DNA of 64,000 bases from an uncultured Cohaesibacter sp. GTDB lineage: Bacteria; Pseudomonadota; Alphaproteobacteria; Rhizobiales; Cohaesibacteraceae. The position numbers and the translations under genes are program-made. The DNA lies in contig NZ_OY781091.1 of assembly GCF_963676275.1 (NCBI RefSeq), positions 3,326,775 through 3,390,774 on the forward strand, written 5' to 3'. How positions within the stretch are numbered: the stretch's first letter is position 1; each line of letters starts with the position of its first letter. Below, one piece after another: positions 9,496 to 18,626 of the stretch. The notes below the pieces were generated by a model. That model did no database searches. It worked only from the letters and a program-made list of their open reading frames with translations, and was not told the DNA's origin.

Positions 9496-10361
9496 GCAGC
9501 TGGAAAGAAAATCCGATCCTCACCGTTGAGCATCTCACCATGCGATTCGGCGGTCTGGTTGCGGTCGACGATCTCTCCTTCGAGGTCGGACGCAGCGACA
9601 TTACGGCCCTGATCGGCCCCAATGGCGCCGGCAAGACAACCGTGTTCAACTGCGTCACCGGCTTCTACAAGCCGACCGAAGGGCGCGTCACCATGAACCG
9701 GTCAAACGGGCAGAAATATCTGCTTGAGCGCATTCCCGATTTCGAGATTGCCCATCACGCAAAGGTCGCCCGAACCTTCCAGAATATCCGCCTCTTTGGT
9801 GGCATGACGGTTCTGGAAAATCTTATGATCGCCCAGCATAACAAGCTGATGCAGGCATCTCTCTTCTCGATCGGCGGCATTTTTGGCATCAAATCCTTCC
9901 GCCAATCGGAGAAGGACTCGGTCAAGAAGGCAACCGAATGGCTCGAACGCATCGATCTGATTGATCGCGCCGACGATCCCGCAGCCGATCTGCCCTATGG
10001 TGACCAGCGTCGTCTCGAGATTGCCCGTGCCATGTGCACCAATCCCGAGCTTCTCTGCCTTGACGAACCCGCCGCAGGCCTCAACCCGCGTGAAACCAGC
10101 GACCTCAACGGTCTTCTGCGTTCCATCCGTGAAATCGACAAGACAGCCGTCCTGCTCATTGAGCATGACATGTCGATGGTGATGGAAATCTCGGACCATG
10201 TGGTCGTGCTCGATTATGGTGTCAAAATCTCCGATGGCGATGCCGATTTCGTGCAGAATGATCCTCGCGTCATTGCCGCCTATCTTGGTGTTGACGATGA
10301 CGAAGTTGACGATGCGGAAGCCGAAGCAAACGTCGCACAAGCAGAGGGAGCAAAATCATGA
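9492..10361 (+). CDS. livG: Branched-chain amino acid ABC transporter ATPase LivG
   Basis: 289 residues. Walker A GPNGAGKTT (about residues 38-46), Q-loop ARTFQNIRLF, a DLPYGDQRRLE signature that replaces the usual LSGGQ, Walker B LLCLDEPAAGLNP and switch histidine LIEHDM. The DLPYG signature and GLNP are LivG hallmarks. The C-terminal ~25 residues are acidic and alanine-rich (DDDEVDDAEAEA). Overlaps both neighbours by four bases. Confidence 0.96.
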   Translation: MSSWKENPILTVEHLTMRFGGLVAVDDLSFEVGRSDITALIGPNGAGKTTVFNCVTGFYKPTEGRVTMNRSNGQKYLLERIPDFEIAHHAKVARTFQNIRLFGGMTVLENLMIAQHNKLMQASLFSIGGIFGIKSFRQSEKDSVKKATEWLERIDLIDRADDPAADLPYGDQRRLEIARAMCTNPELLCLDEPAAGLNPRETSDLNGLLRSIREIDKTAVLLIEHDMSMVMEISDHVVVLDYGVKISDGDADFVQNDPRVIAAYLGVDDDEVDDAEAEANVAQAEGAKS

Positions 10362-11083
10362 GTGATGTCCTCCTCAGCCTGAGAGGCGTTAAAACCTACT
10401 ATGGCAAGATCGTTGCCCTGCGCGGCATCGACCTTGATGTCCACCGCGGTGAAATCGTAACGGTGATCGGCGCCAATGGTGCAGGCAAATCCACCACGAT
10501 GATGACCATCTGCGGCGTAACCCGCGCCCGTGAAGGCCAGATCGTCTATGATGGCGAAAATATCACCACCCTGCCGACCCACCAGATTGTCAGAAAAGCC
10601 ATTGCCCAGTCCCCTGAAGGACGCCGCATTTTTGGCCGCATGACGGTGTTGGAAAATCTGCAAATGGGTGCAGCAGTCATCGATTACGCGCATTTCGATG
10701 AAGATCTGCGCATGGTGTTCGATCTGTTCCCGATCCTTGAAAAGCGTCAGGGCCAGCGCGGCGGCACCCTCTCGGGTGGCGAGCAGCAAATGCTGGCAAT
10801 CGGACGCGCCCTGATGGCCCGTCCCAAGCTTCTGATGCTGGATGAACCATCTCTGGGTCTTGCCCCTCTGGTGGTCAAGCAGATCTTCGAAGTGGTCAAG
10901 GAACTGAACGAGAAACAGGGTCTTACCGTATTCCTCGTCGAACAGAACGCCTACCATGCCCTGCGGCTGGCCCATCGTGGCTATGTCATGATCAACGGCC
11001 AGATTACCATGTCGGGTGGCGGTCAGGAACTTCTCTCCAATCCGGAAGTTCAGGCAGCCTATCTCGAAGGCGGGCGGCATTAA
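10358..11083 (+). CDS. livF: Branched-chain amino acid ABC transporter ATPase LivF
   Basis: 241 residues, second ATPase of the Liv transporter. Walker A GANGAGKST, Q-loop AQSPEGRRIFGRMTV, signature TLSGGEQQMLAIGRAL and Walker B LLMLDEPSLGLAP, the last diagnostic of LivF. Start overlaps the livG stop (ATGA). A small membrane-protein gene follows after 14 bases. Confidence 0.96.
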   Translation: MSDVLLSLRGVKTYYGKIVALRGIDLDVHRGEIVTVIGANGAGKSTTMMTICGVTRAREGQIVYDGENITTLPTHQIVRKAIAQSPEGRRIFGRMTVLENLQMGAAVIDYAHFDEDLRMVFDLFPILEKRQGQRGGTLSGGEQQMLAIGRALMARPKLLMLDEPSLGLAPLVVKQIFEVVKELNEKQGLTVFLVEQNAYHALRLAHRGYVMINGQITMSGGGQELLSNPEVQAAYLEGGRH

Positions 11084-11097
11084 GAGAGGAAAGATCG

Positions 11098-11430
11098 ATG
11101 CTTTGGGAAATTTCTTTCGGAACCTTGTTGCTGGTGACGGTCTGCCTTGGTGGCGGCGCGGCATGGATGGCAGGCAGAGCCATCGCAAATACCTGGAAAC
11201 CAACATCCCAGATCGTGACTTACATGATCTTGTTGGCTGCCGCGGTGCGCTTCCTGCATTTCGCCCTGTTTCACGGCACCCTGCTGTCGCTTCACTACTA
11301 TCTTGTGGATCTGATCATTCTGTTGATCATCTGCTGGCTTGGTTACCGCGTAACCCGGACCAGCCAGATGGTGACGCAATATCATTGGCTTTATGAAAAA
11401 GTCAGCCCTCTTACATGGAAAGAGCGCTAA
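11098..11430 (+). CDS. Small membrane protein of the liv operon (DUF6867-like)
   Basis: 110 residues with three predicted membrane segments: an N-terminal helix from LWEISFGTLLLVTVCLGGG, a second from VTYMILLAAAVRFLH and a third from LVDLIILLIICWLGY. The tail ends VTRTSQMVTQYHWLYEK. It is not a standard Liv component, but small proteins of this type sit at this position in alphaproteobacterial liv operons; I recall the family label DUF6867 but cannot verify it here. GAGAGGAAAG just upstream is a good ribosome site. Role in assembly or control of the transporter is conjecture. Confidence 0.75.
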   Translation: MLWEISFGTLLLVTVCLGGGAAWMAGRAIANTWKPTSQIVTYMILLAAAVRFLHFALFHGTLLSLHYYLVDLIILLIICWLGYRVTRTSQMVTQYHWLYEKVSPLTWKER

Positions 11431-11454
11431 GGCTAAGCCAGGATTTTCAAGCTT

Positions 11455-11480
11455 GATGGTGGCGCCCTTGCGCCACCATC
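11455..11480 (+). repeat. Perfect intercistronic hairpin between permease operon and binding-protein gene
   Basis: Eleven-base perfect stem GATGGTGGCGC / GCGCCACCATC (11455-11465 with 11470-11480) with a 4-base loop. No U-run follows, so it is not a classical terminator. Its place before the highly expressed binding-protein gene suggests an mRNA-stabilising or processing element, as in other ABC operons. Confidence 0.6.
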
Positions 11481-11669
11481 CTGCCGCAGCAATATGTGGG
11501 GGTATGACATGCATTGCTGACGGCATCCGGGAGGGGGCTATTTCATTCAATTGTCAGAAGGAAATGCCACCTTCAGAAGACCGTAAGGTTCAATAAAAAT
11601 CACACCAGAATTGTTGTGCCCCCCAAAAGGCACAATGGAACAATGCAAACATCTCAATGGGAGAGTTTT

Positions 11670-12770
11670 ATGAAAAAACTACTTTTGGCAGGCGTCGCAC
11701 TCGCAGGCTCCATCGCAATGACCAGTGGCGCTTTCGCTGAAATCGTTATTGCGACCGCAGGTCCGATGACTGGCCAGTATGCTTCCTTTGGTCAGCAGAT
11801 GAAAATCGGTGCCGAGCAGGCTGTTGCCGACATCAACGCCGCTGGCGGTGTCAATGGCGAAATGCTGAAACTGGAAATCGGCGATGACGCATGCGACCCG
11901 AAACAGGCAATCACTGTTGCAAACAAATTTGCCAGTGACGGGGTTAGCTTTGTTGCAGGGCATTTTTGCTCAGGATCTTCCATTCCGGCTTCTGACACCT
12001 ATTTTGAAAACGGCATCATCCAGATCTCTCCTGCCTCCACCAACCCGAAATTCACCGACGAGCGTCCGGGACCGGGCATCTACCGCGTTTGCGGTCGTGA
12101 TGACCAGCAGGGCTCTGTAGCCGGCCAGCTTCTCTGGGACGAATATAAAGACAAGAATGTTGCCATCATTCAGGACAAGACCGCTTACGGTAAGGGCCTG
12201 GCTGACGAAACCAAGGCTGCATTTGAAGCTCTTGGCGGCAAGGTTGCCATGTATGAAGCCTATACCGCTGGTGAAAAAGACTATACCGCTCTGGTTTCCA
12301 AGCTGAAACAGGCCCAGATCGACGCTCTGTATGTTGGTGGTTACCACACCGAAGCAGGCCTGATCGTGCGTCAGATGCGTGAACAGGGCATGGACACCGT
12401 GCTGATCTCTGGTGACGCTCTGGTGACCGACGAATATTGGTCCATCACCGGCGATGCTGGCGAAGGCACCCTGATGACCTTCTCTCCTGATCCGGCTCTG
12501 AACCCGGAAGCCGCTCCGGTTGTTGAAGAATTCAAGAAAAAGGGCCTGACCACCGAAGGTTATGTTCTTTACACCTATGCTGCCATTCAGGCTTATGTTG
12601 ACGCTGTCAAAGCAGCCGGTTCCACCGACTATGATGCAGTTGTCGAAGCTCTGAATGCAGGCGAATTCCCAACCGTTCTGGGCAACCTGTCCTTCGACGA
12701 CAAGGGCGACGTCACCCTGCCAGGCTATGTCTGGTACAAATGGAGCGAAGGCAAATATGCCTACAAATAA
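11670..12770 (+). CDS. livK: Branched-chain amino acid ABC transporter substrate-binding protein
   Basis: 366 residues from ATG 11670, chosen because GGGAGAG precedes it and the product opens with a clean Sec signal peptide MKKLLLAGVALAG...GAFA cleaved before EIVIAT. Mature protein is a periplasmic-binding fold type I (Leu/Ile/Val-binding) protein: GPMTGQYASFGQQMKIG, GEMLKLEIGDDACDPKQA and GHFCSGSSIPAS, whose two cysteines likely form the conserved disulfide. Separated by 239 bases and a hairpin from the permease genes; a strong terminator follows. Confidence 0.93.
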   Translation: MKKLLLAGVALAGSIAMTSGAFAEIVIATAGPMTGQYASFGQQMKIGAEQAVADINAAGGVNGEMLKLEIGDDACDPKQAITVANKFASDGVSFVAGHFCSGSSIPASDTYFENGIIQISPASTNPKFTDERPGPGIYRVCGRDDQQGSVAGQLLWDEYKDKNVAIIQDKTAYGKGLADETKAAFEALGGKVAMYEAYTAGEKDYTALVSKLKQAQIDALYVGGYHTEAGLIVRQMREQGMDTVLISGDALVTDEYWSITGDAGEGTLMTFSPDPALNPEAAPVVEEFKKKGLTTEGYVLYTYAAIQAYVDAVKAAGSTDYDAVVEALNAGEFPTVLGNLSFDDKGDVTLPGYVWYKWSEGKYAYK

Positions 12771-12822
12771 GCTGAGGACTTTCTTATAGAAAGGACTTGC
12801 GCTTGTTAGCGTCATAAAGCTT

Positions 12823-12852
12823 GAAAGCCCCTCCCCGAGGGGCTTTCTTTTT
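12823..12852 (+). terminator. Rho-independent terminator of the liv gene set
   Basis: Ten-base perfect stem GAAAGCCCCT / AGGGGCTTTC (12823-12832 with 12838-12847), 5-base loop, then TTTTT. It lies 52 bases after the binding-protein stop codon. Confidence 0.93.
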
Positions 12853-12966
12853 GACAGGATTTCCGGCCCGATACCATTGCAGACCTTTCATCAAGGCCCG
12901 TCTTGGCCCTATACTCGCCCGCACGCATTGGCTAAAGGCCAAATCCAGCTTCCTTTCGAGAGTTCC

Positions 12967-13971
12967 ATGAAAAATCTCATCACAGACATTGATGGCTTAC
13001 TGGTAGGCAACGCCACTGACGAAGCCGTAAAGTCGGGAACCACAACCCTCATTTGCGAGAAACCGATGGTGGCGTCCTACGCGGTATTGGGTGGCGCGCC
13101 CGGCACGCGGGACACCGATCTGCTCAATCCGGATCAGACGGTTGAAGCCATTGACGCACTGGTCCTTTCGGGTGGCTCGGCTTTCGGTCTGGACGCGGCC
13201 GGAGGTGTGCAGGGCTGGCTGAAGCAACAGGGGCGTGGCTTTGCCGTCGGTCCGGTTTCCGTTCCCATCGTTCCCGGTGCAATATTGTTTGATCTGGCCA
13301 ATGGCGGCGACAAGGACTGGGGCCGCAAAAGCCCCTATTGGGATCTCGGCTGGCAGGCCGCCGAACAGGCCACAGACCGCTTCGAGCTGGGCAGTCATGG
13401 TGCAGGTGCCGGCGCCCTGATCGCAGGTCTCAAGGGAGGGTTGGGCTCTGCCTCGATGCGCATGGAAAGCGGCATCACCATCGGCGCGCTGGTCGCGGTC
13501 AATGCCCTTGGGCAGGCCACCATGGGCGACAGCGCCCATTTCTGGGCCGCCCCCTTTGAACAGACGAAAGAATTCGGCGGTCTCGGCCTGCCAGCCTTGA
13601 TGCCGCAGGATGTTGCCCTGCCCAAAAGCAAAATGGACCATATGCAACAGACTGCTGGCCAGAATGGCAACACGACCATCGGCATCATCGCCACTGACGC
13701 GCGCCTGAGCAAGGCCGCCGCCCGCCGTCTCGCCATCATGGCCCATGATGGCTTTGCCCGGGCGCTCTGGCCCTCACACACACCGATGGATGGCGATCTT
13801 GTTTTTGCGCTCTCCACGGGCGAGAAGGAACTGCCATCTCACGATGGTGCTTTCATCGAGCTGGGCGCCCATGCCGCCGCAACCATGGCCCGCGCGATCG
13901 CCCGCGGCGTCTATGAAGCGAGCCCGAGACCGCACGACATTTTCCCAACCTGGAAAGAAAAATTCGGCTGA
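12967..13971 (+). CDS. P1-family (S58, DmpA/BapA-like) aminopeptidase
   Basis: 334 residues from ATG 12967 (MKNLITDIDGLLVGNA); an in-frame ATG at 12877 would add 30 unrelated residues. Self-processing N-terminal nucleophile hydrolase family: LTDIxGLxVGNA start, VLSGGSAFGLDAAGGV, and NTTIGIIATDARL, where the second domain's N-terminal nucleophile (Ser in DmpA) would be a threonine of NTT. Such proteins cleave beta- or D-amino-acid peptides; actual substrate unknown. Monocistronic between liv genes and an Lrp-type regulator. Confidence 0.87.
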   Translation: MKNLITDIDGLLVGNATDEAVKSGTTTLICEKPMVASYAVLGGAPGTRDTDLLNPDQTVEAIDALVLSGGSAFGLDAAGGVQGWLKQQGRGFAVGPVSVPIVPGAILFDLANGGDKDWGRKSPYWDLGWQAAEQATDRFELGSHGAGAGALIAGLKGGLGSASMRMESGITIGALVAVNALGQATMGDSAHFWAAPFEQTKEFGGLGLPALMPQDVALPKSKMDHMQQTAGQNGNTTIGIIATDARLSKAAARRLAIMAHDGFARALWPSHTPMDGDLVFALSTGEKELPSHDGAFIELGAHAAATMARAIARGVYEASPRPHDIFPTWKEKFG

Positions 13972-13996
13972 TCAGCGGCACTATATTTCAAACATC

Positions 13997-14034
13997 TGAA
14001 TTCATTGCCCTTTTCAAGGGCCTTTGTGAATTCA
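13997..14034 (+). repeat. Nested hairpin after the P1 peptidase gene
   Basis: GCCCTT / AAGGGC (14007-14012 with 14016-14021, 3-base loop) nested between two copies of TGAATTCA (13997-14004 and 14027-14034), which are themselves palindromic and pair with each other. No U-run follows, so it is either a weak terminator or a structural 3' end for the peptidase mRNA, 26 bases past its stop. Confidence 0.5.
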
Positions 14035-14165
14035 CCGTCAGACAGACACCCCGGCTACTCAGAACCGGATTTTTCCCTTTTTTCGACAGTTAAACCAAAA
14101 TTGATATATACAAACCCGTATTTTCTGATTAGCTTTGGAAGAATTTCTTCTCAAGAGAGTAAATA

Positions 14166-14639
14166 ATGGAAAAAATAGCACTCGACTCCGGGGACATTCG
14201 CATTCTGAAGGTGTTGCAGGATGATGCATCCCTTTCCATCGCGGAAATAGCCAAACAATCCGGAATGTCCCAGACACCCTGCTGGCGCAGGATCAAGAAG
14301 CTGAAGGAAACCGGCGTTCTCAAGCAAATCACGGCGATTGTCGACAGGGAAGCTGTCGGTCTGGGATTTGTATCCTATGCCTTTGTCAAGCTCACCGTTC
14401 CGAGCCGCAAGAATATGGAAGAATTCGACCGACTCACCCAGATGTGGCCCGAAGTGGTCATTTGTGAGAGGATCACCGGTGCGGTGGACTATATGGTCAA
14501 GGTGGTGACAGAGGATATCAAATCCTACGACAATTTCCTGCGCAACAAGCTGCTCAATTCCGAGTTGGTATCGGATGTGCAGTCCCGCATTGTCGTATCA
14601 ACCGTCAAGGACACTGCGTCTCTTCCTCTCAATGAGTAG
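14166..14639 (+). CDS. Lrp/AsnC-family transcriptional regulator
   Basis: 157 residues. N-terminal helix-turn-helix (DIRILKVLQDDASLSIAEIAKQ; TPCWRRIKKLKETGVLK), then the RAM ligand domain with VxVxTxK-like features (FVKLTVPSRKNMEEF; ICERITGAVDYMVKVVTEDIKSYDNF). AGAGAG precedes the ATG. Lrp-family proteins usually sense amino acids; nothing in the neighbours identifies its target, though the nearby liv transporter is one possibility. Confidence 0.9.
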   Translation: MEKIALDSGDIRILKVLQDDASLSIAEIAKQSGMSQTPCWRRIKKLKETGVLKQITAIVDREAVGLGFVSYAFVKLTVPSRKNMEEFDRLTQMWPEVVICERITGAVDYMVKVVTEDIKSYDNFLRNKLLNSELVSDVQSRIVVSTVKDTASLPLNE

Positions 14640-14919
14640 CCTGCCCGACGCCTGAAATAACGATCCGTTACACCACAGGCTCGCACCGCATGCGAAGGCC
14701 TCGACAGGCTGCCTATGTGCCCCTGCCCACCGCTGGACGCAAATCTGCGCTCTGCAGTATCTTTTTGTCCGCAAATCACGCACAAGATTGAAGCCACGCG
14801 CCCTTTGCCCGCCCATCGCAGGCAGGCATAGCGAACATCTTCGGCTCGCTTCTTGCCCATATGAGCACAATGTGCTACCGCGTGGGCATCATTCAGAAAA
14901 CGCAAGGACAGCAGACATC

Positions 14920-15597
14920 ATGGTGCGACCGATCAAAATCGCCCCGTCCATTCTCGCCTCGGATTTTGCGCGGTTTGGCGAAGAAGTGCGGGCAATCGAC
15001 GAAGCTGGTTGTGACTGGATCCATGTCGACGTCATGGACGGCCATTTCGTTCCCAACATCACCTTTGGCCCCCAGGTCGTTCGAGCCATCCGGCCCCATA
15101 CGGACAAGACCATCGATACCCACCTGATGATAGCCCCTGCCGATCCCTATTTGCAGGAATTCGCAGATGCGGGCTCGGACATGATCACGGTGCATGCAGA
15201 AGCAGGGCCACATCTGGACCGCTCCCTGCAGGCCATCAAGGCCATGGGCAAGAAGGCCGGTGTTTCGCTCAATCCCGGCACCCATGAAAGCGCCATCGAA
15301 TATGTGCTGGACAAGCTGGATATGGTCCTCATCATGAGCGTCAATCCCGGCTTTGGCGGCCAGTCCTTCATCCCTTCCACCATTGACAAGATCAAGAAGG
15401 TTCGCGCCCTGATCGGCGATCGCGATATCGACATCCAGATCGATGGTGGCGTAACCCCGCAAACCGCGCCGCTCATTGCAGCAGCCGGGGCCAATGTGCT
15501 GGTTGCAGGCTCGGCCGTCTTCAAGGGCAAGGGCATTGAAGGCTACCGCGAGAATATTGCACTCATCCGCGAAGCCGCCGAAAAGGCACAGGGCTGA
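14920..15597 (+). CDS. rpe: Ribulose-phosphate 3-epimerase
   Basis: 225 residues from ATG 14920, preceded by AAGGA; an in-frame ATG at 14788 would add 44 residues of no family similarity. TIM-barrel enzyme interconverting ribulose-5-phosphate and xylulose-5-phosphate. Diagnostic motifs: [32 protein letters not shown] (two metal/catalytic residues), [19 protein letters not shown] and QIDGGV. purB follows 59 bases later on the same strand. Confidence 0.96.
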   Translation: MVRPIKIAPSILASDFARFGEEVRAIDEAGCDWIHVDVMDGHFVPNITFGPQVVRAIRPHTDKTIDTHLMIAPADPYLQEFADAGSDMITVHAEAGPHLDRSLQAIKAMGKKAGVSLNPGTHESAIEYVLDKLDMVLIMSVNPGFGGQSFIPSTIDKIKKVRALIGDRDIDIQIDGGVTPQTAPLIAAAGANVLVAGSAVFKGKGIEGYRENIALIREAAEKAQG

Positions 15598-15656
15598 CCG
15601 ACATTTCTCGACGCGCCAACGAGACGCGCGCCAACTCTTGAAAACAGGCAAACGAC

Positions 15657-16985
15657 ATGATCCCTCGTTATTCCCGTTCCGAGATGACCGATATCTGGTC
15701 TCCGGAAACCAAATTCCGCATCTGGTTCGAGATTGAAGCCCATGCCTGCGATGCACTTGCAAAGCTCGGCGTCATTCCGCAAAGCGCAGCAGAGACCATT
15801 TGGGAAAAAGGCGGCTCGGCCACCTTCGACATTGACCGCATTGATGAAATCGAGCGCGAAACCAAGCATGACGTCATCGCGTTCCTCACGCATCTGGCCG
15901 AATTCATTGGTCCCGATTCCCGCTTCGTGCATCAGGGCATGACCTCATCGGACGTGCTGGACACTTGCTTCAATGTGCAATTGACCCGCGCTGCCGATCT
16001 GCTGCTGGCTGACATGGATGGCCTGCTGGCAGCCCTCAAGCGCCGCGCCATGGAGCATAAGGACACGATCTGCATCGGTCGCTCCCACGGCATTCATGCC
16101 GAGCCGGTCACCTTCGGCCTCAAGATGGCCGAAGCCTATGCCGAATTTGATCGCTGCAAGGCGCGCCTGATCGCCGCACGGGAAGAAATCGCCACCTGCG
16201 CCATTTCCGGTGCTGTTGGCACCTTCGCCAACATCGATCCGAGTGTTGAAGAGCATGTCGCCGAGGCCATGGGTCTCAAACCCGAGCCGGTTTCCACGCA
16301 GGTCATCCCGCGTGACCGTCATGCCATGTTCTTTGCCACTCTTGGCGTCGTCGCCTCTTCGATCGAGCGTGTGGCCACGGAAATCCGCCATTTGCAGCGC
16401 ACCGAGGTGCTGGAAGCGGAAGAATTCTTCTCCAAGGGCCAGAAGGGCTCTTCGGCCATGCCGCACAAGCGCAACCCAGTTCTGACCGAAAATCTCACCG
16501 GTTTGGCTCGCATCGTGCGCTCTGCCGTCACGCCTGCTCTGGAAAATGTCGCCCTCTGGCACGAGCGTGACATCTCCCATTCCTCTGTTGAACGCATGAT
16601 CGGCCCTGATGCGACGGTTACCCTCGACTTCGCTCTGGTGCGCCTGACCAATGTCATCGACAAGCTGCTGGTCTATCCCGAGCGCATGGTCGGCAACATG
16701 GACCGTCTTGGTGGTCTGGTGCATTCCCAGCGCATTCTGCTGGCCCTGACACAGGCTGGCTCTTCCCGCGAAGACGCCTACCGTCTGGTCCAGCGCAATG
16801 CCATGAAGGTCTGGGAAAGCTACCATCATGCAGGCGCCGCCGAAGTCGATTTCCTCACCGAGCTCTTGAATGACGCCGATGTGCGCCAATATCTCTCGGA
16901 AGAAGAAATCAACAGCCGGTTCGATCTGGGCTATCACACCAAGAATGTCGACGTGATCTTCAAACGCGTCTTTGGTGAAGGCTGA
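15657..16985 (+). CDS. purB: Adenylosuccinate lyase
   Basis: 442 residues. Fumarase/aspartase superfamily enzyme that acts twice in purine synthesis (SAICAR to AICAR, adenylosuccinate to AMP). The superfamily signature SSAMPHKRNP lies near residue 265; HQGMTSSDVLDT and GRSHGIHAEPVTFG supply the other two catalytic segments. It stands apart from the pur genes at 19-24 kb, as is common. Confidence 0.96.
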   Translation: MIPRYSRSEMTDIWSPETKFRIWFEIEAHACDALAKLGVIPQSAAETIWEKGGSATFDIDRIDEIERETKHDVIAFLTHLAEFIGPDSRFVHQGMTSSDVLDTCFNVQLTRAADLLLADMDGLLAALKRRAMEHKDTICIGRSHGIHAEPVTFGLKMAEAYAEFDRCKARLIAAREEIATCAISGAVGTFANIDPSVEEHVAEAMGLKPEPVSTQVIPRDRHAMFFATLGVVASSIERVATEIRHLQRTEVLEAEEFFSKGQKGSSAMPHKRNPVLTENLTGLARIVRSAVTPALENVALWHERDISHSSVERMIGPDATVTLDFALVRLTNVIDKLLVYPERMVGNMDRLGGLVHSQRILLALTQAGSSREDAYRLVQRNAMKVWESYHHAGAAEVDFLTELLNDADVRQYLSEEEINSRFDLGYHTKNVDVIFKRVFGEG

Positions 16986-17017
16986 ATCGATCGCAAGTGC
17001 GAAGGAAGGGCATTGGA

Positions 17018-17572
17018 ATGAAGGCCTCTGAAGCAGATATTTTCATCATTCCCGGGCTGGACAATTCCGGCCCGGACCATTGGCAGTCCCGCTGGGAAGA
17101 CAAGATCAGGTCCGCCCGGCGCATCGAGCAGGAAGACTGGGCCAATCCGCAGATGGAAAGCTGGATCAGCAGGATCATTGCCGATGTGGAGAAGGCAACG
17201 CGCCCTGCGGTGCTTGTCGCCCATTCTCTCGGTGTGGTGGCTACCGTCAAGGCAGCCGCCGCCTTCACCCCCGGTATCGTCAAGGGGGCCTTTCTGGTCG
17301 GCATGCCCAATGTCGAGAGCGATAAGCATGTGCCCGGCCATATTCGCCATTTTGCGCCCATTCCGGAAGAAGCCCTGCCCTTTCCATCCATTCTCGTTGC
17401 CTCGCGCAGTGATCCTTACTGCGCCTTCGAGACCGCCGTGCATTATGGCAAGAAATGGGGCTCGACCTTCGTTGATGCTGGCGATACCGGCCATATCAAC
17501 GAAAAGAGCGGACAAGGCCCATGGCCCGAAGGCCTGATGACCTTCGCCAACTTCATGAACAAGCTGTCCTGA
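17018..17572 (+). CDS. RBBP9/YdeN-type alpha/beta hydrolase
   Basis: 184 residues from ATG 17018, with GAAGGAAGGG just upstream. Short serine hydrolase: opening FIIPGLDNSGPDHWQSRWE, nucleophile elbow VAHSLGVVA, acidic residue in ASRSDPYC and histidine in DTGHINEKSG. This order and length match the RBBP9/YdeN family; no substrate known. It follows purB by 32 bases and may ride on its transcript. Confidence 0.88.
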   Translation: MKASEADIFIIPGLDNSGPDHWQSRWEDKIRSARRIEQEDWANPQMESWISRIIADVEKATRPAVLVAHSLGVVATVKAAAAFTPGIVKGAFLVGMPNVESDKHVPGHIRHFAPIPEEALPFPSILVASRSDPYCAFETAVHYGKKWGSTFVDAGDTGHINEKSGQGPWPEGLMTFANFMNKLS

Positions 17573-17598
17573 AGAATCGCCCATTAATAGAAAAAGAA

Positions 17599-17621
17599 AA
17601 GGCCTGACATAGTCAGGCCTT
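17599..17621. terminator. Bidirectional Rho-independent terminator
   Basis: Ten-base perfect stem AAGGCCTGAC / GTCAGGCCTT (17599-17608 with 17612-17621) and a 3-base loop. On the minus strand it is followed by TTCTTTTTC, on plus only by TT. It sits between the convergent hydrolase and small membrane-protein genes. Confidence 0.8.
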
Positions 17622-17672
17622 TACTGTTCGTAGCCTCTTCCTCTGCTTGCCCGAGAGCCTTCTTCGTCCCCC

Positions 17673-17894
17673 TCAGGCAGAAGCAGCTGGTCCTTTGGAA
17701 GAAATCAGCGCATCAATACGCTTGGCAACGAACCAGGACACTGGCAATGCCAGCACCGCCCCAGCGATTATGAAAGCCAAAAGAAATCCGCCATCAACAG
17801 AGAGCGTTCCGGACATGGTCAACGGAACAAGCGCGAAAATCCCCGCAAGTGTTGGCGCGATAATGATGTAGAAAATTGCCACAAGCCTGAACAT
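17673..17894 (-). CDS. Small two-helix inner-membrane protein (often mislabelled CTP synthetase)
   Basis: 73 residues from ATG 17894, which has GGGGGGAG four bases upstream; an ATG at 17960 lacks one. Two hydrophobic segments: an N-terminal one starting MFRLVAIFYIIIAPTLAGI and one at GGFLLAFIIAGAVLALP followed by SWFVAKRID. The APTLAG and PxSWxVAKR pattern recurs in small alphaproteobacterial proteins that databases sometimes call CTP synthetase; nothing here resembles that enzyme. Function unknown. Confidence 0.7.
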   Translation of the reverse strand: MFRLVAIFYIIIAPTLAGIFALVPLTMSGTLSVDGGFLLAFIIAGAVLALPVSWFVAKRIDALISSKGPAASA

Positions 17895-18302
17895 ATATCT
17901 CCCCCCGGCCAATATATCCGCAGCAAGCCAGTTCCTCCCGCCTGCCGCATTGGTCTGCACCCAGAGTAGAATGATTACAAATTTGCATATGTTCGATGAT
18001 ATGGATCAATAAAGAGGTATATATATTGCCGAATTCTAAACAACATTAGTCGAAGACAAAGGATGAATCCCGCCCTCGCTCCCGTCCTCATGCCAATATC
18101 GAGGCACAAGCTTGGCAGCTTCCTGCAACGGCAATAAAGCTGATCACCGACAGGTAGCAACCTGTCATCAAACCGAGCGCCACACCCTCAAAAACGCGGT
18201 GAGAACAATATCAGATGAGCCCCCATATCGATCATTCACATCGCCCATGGGAGCGGGCTGGCCACTCGCTATCCTTTATGTCTGTTCCCTTGCACCTCGC
18301 CG
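17895..18302. other. Intergenic region before the small membrane-protein gene
   Basis: 408 bases without a credible gene. It contains a perfect 7-bp hairpin GACAGGT / ACCTGTC (18149-18155 with 18160-18166, loop AGCA) with no U-run, and an AT-rich stretch around 17970-18050 likely to hold the promoter of the minus-strand membrane-protein gene. Confidence 0.5.
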
Positions 18303-18626
18303 TCATGCCTCGGCGGTCATTTCCACCAGTGCAACCGACATCAAACGGCTCAGTTTCTGGCGAATGCGATGCTCTGAAGAAACCAGATCATGGCTCCGGA
18401 AATCTTCCAGAATCCTGTCCACGACTGCGTCATCGTCGGCTTTTTTCAAGCAGCTGCGAACCAGATTCTCGACATAGCGCTCGGCCGCCTCTTCGGCATA
18501 GCCAAGCTCCTCGGCAACCCAATGGCCGATCATCTTGTTCCGGCGCACGGTGGCCTTGAAGATCACTTCCTGATCATGAGCAAACTTCGCTTCATATCCG
18601 GCTTCTCTATTGTCAAAAGTGGTCAT
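18303..18626 (-). CDS. F1-ATPase zeta-type inhibitor (DUF1476 protein)
   Basis: 107 residues, helical and charged: MTTFDNREAGYEAKFAHDQE opening, then RRNKMIGHWVAEELG and a C-terminal LSRLMSVALVEM helix. This is the DUF1476 family, whose Paracoccus member is the zeta subunit that blocks ATP hydrolysis by F1-ATPase through its N-terminal helix. Length fits. It is divergent from purC with 681 bases between, a pairing typical of alphaproteobacteria. Confidence 0.9.
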   Translation of the reverse strand: MTTFDNREAGYEAKFAHDQEVIFKATVRRNKMIGHWVAEELGYAEEAAERYVENLVRSCLKKADDDAVVDRILEDFRSHDLVSSEHRIRQKLSRLMSVALVEMTAEA

